Shown: piece by piece, positions 57,321 through 64,000 of the stretch
Layout of the letters: every line of letters starts with the position of its first letter
Numbering within the stretch: position 1 is the stretch's first letter
Source: Manihot esculenta
Taxonomy: Eukaryota; Streptophyta; Magnoliopsida; Malpighiales; Euphorbiaceae
Length of the DNA: 64,000 nt
Assembly (NCBI RefSeq): GCF_001659605.2
Contig: NC_035176.2
Span: forward strand, 19,113,122 to 19,177,121
Reading direction: 5' to 3'
Notes under the pieces: model-generated
What the model saw: only the letters and a program-made list of their open reading frames with translations
Database searches by the model: none
Told to the model about the DNA's origin: nothing
Made by a program: the position numbers and the translations under genes

Positions 57321-60300
57321 TCCCTTCTCTCTAGAAAAGGATTTGTCCTCAAATCTATATCAAAATTAAAAGGAGATAAATCAGAAACATTAAAGGTCGC
57401 ACTTACACCAAACTCAATATGCTCATGAACTTTCATGTGTATTGATTTAACCATTTTAGCTTTCGTTTTTCAATCTAAATTAGATAACTCATTCAAAGGT
57501 AAAGGCATTAATTCTAATATAGTTAATAGATTAAAACCATACACAATCTCAAAAGGTGAAAAACCAGTAGAAGAATAGATAGCGCGATTATAAGCAAATT
57601 CAATATATGACAAACATTCTTCCCAAGTTTTCAAGTTCCTACCCACAATAGCATGAAGCATAGTTTCTAAAATCCTATTAACAACTTCAGTTTGGCAATC
57701 TGTTTGTGGATGGCAAGTAGTAGAAAATAGAAGTTTAGTACCCAATTTTCCTCATAAAACACGACAGAAATGACTAAAGAACTTAGAATCTCTATAAAAA
57801 ATAATAGTCCTAGGTTATATCATGAAAATGGACTACCTTCTTAAAAAACAAATAAGCTATATTCGTTGCATCATCAGTTTTATAATATAAAATAAAATGT
57901 TCCATCTTAGTAAAGTGATCTACAACAACAAATACAAAATCTCTATCTCTTTTTATCCTAGATAGATCTATCACAAAATCCATAGATATATTAATCTAAG
58001 GTTCAGTGGGTATAGACAAAAAAGTATACAATCCATGTGGCAATAACTTAGATTTAGCCTGTTTATATGCAAAGCATTGAGCACAAATTTTTTCTATATA
58101 TTTTCGCATATTAGGCCAATAAAAGTATTTATTCAATATGTTTAAAGTCTTTTGCACACCAAAATGTCCCATTAACCCTCCTGAATGTGATTTTCTAACA
58201 AGCAACTCACGCACCAAACAATTGGGTATGCATATTTATTTTCTCATAAAAAGAAATCCATCATGCAAATAAAACTTGTTAAACACCCCATGTTCACATG
58301 CCTTAAATACATCAGAAGAATCAATATCATTCTCATACATATCTTTCTGATGCTCAAACCCTAATACCTTAGAACTAAGCATGAAAATAAATACATAACG
58401 TCTAGATAATACATCAGAAACCACATTCTCCTTACCTTGCTTGTATTTAATCATATAAGAAAAGATTTCGAGATACTCAATCCACTTACCATGTCACTTG
58501 TTCAACTTACCTTCTCCCTTCAAGCGTTTGAAAGACTAATTATTGGTATGAATCACGAATTTATTAGGTAGTAAATAGTGTTTCCAAACTTCAAAAGCCC
58601 TAATTAGTGCGTAAAACTTTTTGTCATAAGTGGAATAATTCAAATATACGCCACTTAGCTTCTCATTGAAATATACTATGGGTTGGCCTTCCTGCATAAG
58701 AACAACACCAATATCAATCACAGAAGCATCACATTCGATTTCAAAGGTTTTAGAAAAATCAGGTAACCTTAAAATAGGAGTAGTAGTAAGTTTTTCTTTT
58801 AATGTGTTAAATGTAAGTTCCTGTTCTTTACCTCATTTAAACCCAATAGCCTTTTTAATGATCTCATTTAGAGGTACAATGATAGTGCTGAAATCTCTAA
58901 TAAACCTCTTATAGAAGCTTGATATTCCATGAAAGGATCTCACCTCACTAGCATTTTTAGGTGTAGGACATTCTTGCATAGATTTAACCTTTTCATTATC
59001 TATCTCAACCCACGTAAACTAACAACGAATCCTAGGAATATGACACTATCAGTAAAATAGTTGAGCCAAAAGGCATCACTAACTATTCATATAAACTACA
59101 TTTAATCTTAAAGGCAATTTTTCACTCATCGCCTAACTTCATCCTAATTTGATGATAACAACTTTTCAAATCAATTTTGGTAAAGCAAACATCACTATAT
59201 AATTCTTCAAGCATATCATCTAATCTAGGAAAAGGATTGCGATACTTTACAGTGATTTTGTTGATCGCACAACAATCAACACACATGCACATTATTCCAT
59301 CTTTCTTTAGAACCAGTAAAACAGGCACTGCGCATGGACTGAAGCTCTCCCTGATATGTCCCTTAGCCAGCAACTCATCAACTTGCCTTTGCAATTCCTT
59401 GGTCTCCTCAGGATTACTCTAGTAAGTTGGATGATTTGGAATTTGAGGTCCGGGAACAAAATCGATTTGATATTCTATTCCTCTAATAGGCAGCAACCTA
59501 GATGGCACCTCCTTAGGAAATACATTCGCAAATTCCTGCAACAACTTAGAAAAAGAACTAGACAATTTATCAGTAGGGTTAGTCTTAATCAGAAAATTGA
59601 AACTAAAATGCAACATAATCAAAGCTCTCTTCTCTAGGTATGCTTTCTCCAACTCTCTCTCTTTATAATAAAAGGAAGACTTACTGAATTTTTCACTCTT
59701 TTCACTCAGCTCTCCTTTTACCTCCACATTCACTAACGTTTTATCTCCTGCACATCCCTCATTTTTACCCTTACCCGTGCAGTCACTCTCCTTTGGGTCA
59801 TTCGAGACTTTCTTTTTACTACTGGTCTATTTTTCCTCATGCTTTTTACTTGTCTCACTTCCCTTATCCAATTTAGCATATTGTTGTAATTTTATTTAAT
59901 CTACATATATATTTTTAGGAGATAATGGTACAAGTATATATTTTACACTAAATGTAAAGAAAATCTATTACTATACCCATCATGAATGGCATGCCTATCA
60001 AATTGTTATGGTCTACCTAACAAAATATGACCAGTCTGCATGAGTACAATATCATAAGTAACATCATCTACATACTTACCAATAGAAAATGGTACTTTAC
60101 ATTGCTTGGTTACCTTTGCCTCACCACTGTCATTCAACCATCAAAGTCTGTAAGGATTGGGGTGTTTAATAGTTTTTAGTCCTAATTTATAGACTAAAAT
60201 AGTATTAGCACAATTAACTTGACTATCCAAATCTATTATCGTGCAACAGACTTTACCACCTATCAAACAACGAGTGTGAAAGATGTTTTCATGTTGTTTA

Positions 60301-61473
60301 AGTTCCTTTTCTTTAACAGAAATATTTAAAGTACATAATATCACTAAGGTCTCTCCTTGAACAGGATACTCTTCTATCTCTATATCGAAACAATCTTCTA
60401 AAGGTGGCATTTCATCATAATTAAAATCAGTTCAGAGACTATTTCATCTCCTCTAACAATCATGGCACGTTTATTTACACACCCATTGGCATAATGGCTA
60501 TGCCCTTCACATTTAAAATACTGAATATCTCTAGTCCTATTAGATTTAGAGGCTAGTTCATTTTGACCATGAAGTTAGATATTTCTTTGAAAGATGATGT
60601 ACCATTTTGAGTTAAAGCCTTATCAAACCTTTTAAGATCAGCCTTGGTGTTCTATTTGGAACCCCATTTATTGTTGCAGTCATAAGCAGCCTTGTTACTC
60701 CCTCATCTATTTCAGTCTCTTTGTCTTTCTACCTTAATGGCAATGTTCATAAAGTCTTCCAAATCAACATATGGTTGCAAATCAACCATATCAGTAATTT
60801 CCTTGCTTAGATCACCAAAGAAACGAGTCATAGTCTGGTCATCCTCCTCCACTATGTTTGCTTTGACTAGGAGCAACTCCATCTCCTTATGATACTCATC
60901 AACCGATTTTGATCCCTGGGTCAGCTGTTGCAACTGATGATGGAGATCTCTATGGTAATTAGTAGGCACATATTTCTTCCTCATGATTCACTTCATCTCT
61001 TCCCAAGAAGCAACAAGTAACTCTCCATTCCTTCTCCTAGATTTCATAAGCTCATCCTATCATATTAGTGCATAATTTGAAAACTCAAGGGCAAAAATGT
61101 TATCGAAATAGCTTTGACAGTTAAAAACTATCTCCACTTTACGCTTCCACTCTAAATAAGCATCAACATCAGCCTTACCATTGAAGTTTGAAATCTTAAT
61201 CTTTATGGAGTTCATATTATTATCTACATGGGGTACACAATCATTGAACTTTTTGGCTTAGAAAGGGATTGATTGTGCCTCATTTTCCTTTTCATACGAT
61301 GGATCATGTGTATTATCATCCCTTTGATTGGACTTGCCCTTTGAAGATCTAAGGCTGTCCTCAAGGTTATCTATTCTCAAATTCAGCTTTTAAAAGTTAT
61401 CCATGAAAACTTTATACATAACTTTAAGATCAAGCGTGGGGTCAGAAGTATCACCAGTATTATGCCCAAACAT
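57269..61473 (-). pseudogene. gag-pol of element 8, multiply frameshifted
   Basis: It starts at MFGHNTGDTSDPTLDLK. The gag core includes MRKKYVPTNYHRDLHHQLQ, LTQGSKSVDEYHKEME and VDLEDFMNIAIKVERQ. A protease region (TRCLIGGKVCCTIID) has lost the usual D-[ST]-G-type triad (here IIDLDSQ). RT covers 59122-59394 and beyond, RNase H is near 58536-58721, the integrase zinc finger near 57996-58217, and the integrase core end ([23 protein letters not shown]) near 57470-57745. The C-terminal tail (ATFNVSDLSPF, DLRTNPFLERRDD) overlaps the purine tract and 3' LTR. No chromodomain is recognised. At least three frame changes and several stops are present. Confidence 0.85.
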
Positions 61474-62465
61474 TATACAAAAATTCACAATTCTCTCAAC
61501 TCACGTGTTTAACTTTCAAGCACTCACTTGGTATCTCAAAATTGCACTTCAGAATAAAAACTCAATAAGCCAAGCTTGTATAATTCAAATAATAAAGAAA
61601 GCAAAGAAAGACCTAACAAGAAAATATAGAAAACAACACTAGATGTAAACTGATCAAAATGAACAAACGAATTGATTTAGCACATAAAAATGAAATTTTG
61701 TGTATTAAGTGTAATTAGATGTTCAACAATGTGCAATTTGTTAAACTAAGTGTAAGGAACCAACAGATAGAAAGACACCAAATTGACAAACTATAATAAA
61801 AAATAACAAGACGAATGTGCTTAACACGAAATTTTCCCTAAGCATACTATCCTAGATTAATTGATGTTAATATTGACTCAATAAAAACAATTCAAAGCAA
61901 GCAAATAAAATAGACACTTAAAACAACAAGTATTAAGTATAACTGTTTTGTGAAAATACTACACAAATTAGGGCTAAACCTACCCCAAACATGTATTTTG
62001 AATCCCAAGTCCAAAAATATATTCAAGGTATATGAAATATAATTTATATCAATAGATATAAATATTAAAATGAAATTTCAACAATTGACCCAAAGTTGTA
62101 GATTTTTTTTCCTTTTTTTTTTTCTTCTTTTTGGTATTTTTTTATATGGATAGAAATACAACACTAGAAATACTATTCTAAGAGTATTAGAATAAGAGCA
62201 TATGAATTAGAACAGAAATCACAAACCAAATCACTAAAGATAGTAATTCGACTTAAACAAGAATTTAGAGTAAAATTTGATTTGAACAACAACTAAACAA
62301 TGAATTCGATTCTTATAGGTATCCTAAACTGAAAGATCATGAAAAATTGAAGAAAATACACTGAATAATCAAAGTGATATATTCGGCCAATAATGAACAC
62401 AAAATTGAAAATAAAGATACAAATGATAGTTAAGAATTATCACTAAGCCTAGCTTTGATACTAAT
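61474..62465 (-). other. Element 8 leader region with weak primer site (62452-62463)
   Basis: About 990 bp between gag and the 5' LTR, A/T-rich, no gene seen. TAGTATCAAAGC on the minus strand near the LTR differs at two positions from the tRNA-iMet complement. Confidence 0.6.
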
Positions 62466-63172
62466 TGATGCGGAATCCTAGCCCATTAGAGATTGAAATG
62501 ACACATACCCTAGAAAAAAGAACTTTGTTCAAAAAATAATTCTTTAATCTAAAGCACCCTTAATTAACATGCAATTAAGAACACTTATAACTACTTGATT
62601 TTAAGAGCATCAAGAATAAAAACTATACAAGTTAGTATCAAACCTTGTTCGAGATGCAATGTCAAAAACCAAGATCTCTCTTAAAATCTCAAAGAAAAAT
62701 CGTGTAAAACAATTATATTGAATAATTGATAATCTGTCCACAATATGTAAAAATACATGCTTTATATACCCTAGGCAGCCTAGCCTAATTAGGAAAAAAA
62801 ATCTATACTAACTAAATAACTAAATAGAACATGGTGACAACATTATAAAACTCATGATTTTTTCCACTATGCACTACTATGCACAGATCCATGATTTATG
62901 CTACTACCCACTATTGAATAACTACCCATTACTGAATTATTCATGATGAATCTATTGATGCAAATACTAAATTTGAACCGTCAATAAGGACATATTCGAC
63001 CTAATTGACTTGGAATGGCCAAATTGCTTCAAAATGAATTTGCAAATCTTCAACATATCCCTTCATGAATTGTTAAAATGCTTCTTTCTACTTCTTAGAT
63101 CTCAACCTTGTAATTGGTCCTTGAGACAATGCTAACTCATCATTTTTGGTATTGTTGATTATCCTTACATCA
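62466..63172 (-). repeat. Element 8 5' LTR, 707 bp
   Basis: TGATGCGGAAT to TTACATCA, the partner of 56569-57320 and 45 bp shorter. Confidence 0.9.
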
Positions 63173-63600
63173 TCAAGTATAGAATATCAAAATATGGAAT
63201 ATTATTTAAAACTCTAAGTTAAAAGTATTACCATGGATGTTTAACAAAGATTATGAAAAATTAAGGTTATAAAGAGGCTCACTACATTCTTTTATGTACT
63301 TGTTAGAATAGTGAGACTTTTACCATAAGAGTTTGATCCAAATTTATTATTAAAAAATATATATGTAATAGAGAAGTTATTTTAGAATATTACAATCCTT
63401 ACGAATATATTTAATATAAAATTATTATGAGAATATTAGAAAGAATAAGAGATTGGAGATGTAATCAACTATAGAATATCAAAGCATAGAATATTTTTGG
63501 AGCGCTAAGTTAAACATATTATCATGGATATTTAACAAAAGTTTTGGAGAATTAAGATAATTAAGAAAATTACTACATTCTCTTATGTACTTATTAGATC
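63173..63600 (+). repeat. Tandem duplication, copy 1 right part and copy 2
   Basis: TATAGAATATCAAA followed by CATGGAT-TTTAACAAA and CTACATTCT-TTATGTACTT occurs at 63178-63300 and again at 63469-63595. Between them lies the counterpart of 56420-56568. Element 8 therefore landed in one of two head-to-tail ~290-bp units. Confidence 0.75.
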
Positions 63601-64000
63601 GCCCTTTGATAGCAAAGTTTGTATTTTAGTTTTTTACCATATTTGGGATAACACTTAATATACATTAAGCTTGTGGAACATATATCGGATGGTTCATCCT
63701 TTGGGGGTAGCTCTACACATGCCTATGATCAATACATTATTATTTACATATATGTAGTGACGCCAACAGTGTCAACATTAATATTAAGGAAAAGTACAAA
63801 AAAACACTTTATGGTTTTATCGGTTTTTTACTTCAAGCTCTATGGTTTAATTCAAGGCATGTGGTTCAATTTTGTGTTTAAGTAGTATCTCATGATATGT
63901 GCTATTTGCAAACAACGATAATTTCTAGACCCTATTGTAACGTGAAACCCATATTACAAGGTACTACTTTGACATAAAATTGAACCACAGACTTCGAAAT
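63601..64000. other. Edge of an inverted-repeat element, incomplete
   Basis: TGTGGTTCAATTTTGTG near 63859 is mirrored by CATAAAATTGAACCACA near 63974. Adjacent arms also pair (AAGTAGTA with TACTACTT). It resembles the end of a non-autonomous DNA transposon or a hairpin MITE. The window ends inside it, so termini and class cannot be set. Confidence 0.4.

Larger units (their letters stand above)
56569..63172 (-). mobile_element. Element 8: degenerate Ty3/gypsy chromovirus-like element, 6604 bp
   Basis: LTRs at 56569-57320 and 62466-63172 begin TGATGC and end TTACATCA. The flanks are perfect TCAAG duplications (56564-56568 and 63173-63177). The interior has gag to integrase on the minus strand in several frames. 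It is not related to the Tekay-like family in LTR or protein. RT wording ([32 protein letters not shown]) and the ORF end inside the 3' LTR recall the CRM/Reina/Galadriel chromoviruses; the exact lineage is unsure. Confidence 0.92.

Overview
The window looks like intergenic chromatin from a eudicot-type plant nuclear genome. It is built almost entirely of transposable elements. The evidence is chromodomain-bearing Ty3/gypsy polyproteins (Tekay/Del-like), tRNA-iMet primer binding sites, plant L1-type LINEs, a Pack-MULE carrying pieces of a chloroplast-protein gene (CSP41a), and a broken mitochondrial dicarboxylate carrier copy. I see no intact host gene, rRNA, tRNA or CRISPR array. The species cannot be named from the sequence alone.

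Layout, left half (1-24.5 kb). This is a four-level nest, all on the minus strand. Element 1 (1-7844, 3' LTR cut by the window edge) has an unbroken gag-pol frame and an LTR pair that looks identical over the visible 288 bp. It sits in the gag of element 2 (7845-11929 visible). Element 2 sits in the integrase region of element 3 (11930-18917 visible). Element 3 sits just past the stop codon of a LINE ORF2 (18918 to about 24560). The LINE ORF2 is also split by a Copia-like solo LTR (21133-22623). The left halves of elements 2 and 3 lie outside the window.

Middle (24.6-39.4 kb). A mitochondrial dicarboxylate carrier (DIC) pseudogene is split by a plus-orientation solo LTR of the same Ty3/gypsy family, with target duplication CTTCG at 24884-24888 and 39189-39193. 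That LTR was in turn hit by a minus-orientation solo LTR (26799-29112) and by a complete but dead element 6 (29419-39061, target duplication TATGT). Element 6 carries in its gag a 222-bp miniature LTR (35163-35384) with its own perfect target duplication CCAGA.

Right half (39.4-64 kb). There is a Pack-MULE (40019-41529, 9-bp target duplication) with exons and an intron of CSP41a. Next to it is element 7 (41549-45063), whose pol and nearly all of its 3' LTR are deleted. An old plus-orientation LTR (about 45686-48097) abuts a plus-strand LINE fragment (48098-49167). Then come about 7.4 kb of AT-rich DNA without recognisable genes, a different, degenerate Ty3/gypsy element 8 (56569-63172, target duplication TCAAG) inside a tandem duplication, and the edge of an inverted-repeat element.

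The most unusual theme is the architecture of the abundant 2.0-2.3 kb LTR family. Each LTR has two clusters of the near-palindrome TTCGGCGGCCGAA, one upstream of the TATA box and one downstream. Splice-site-like sequences are conserved in every copy examined and would place the downstream cluster inside a leader intron. This arrangement survives even in the oldest diverged LTR, where the palindromes themselves have mostly eroded.
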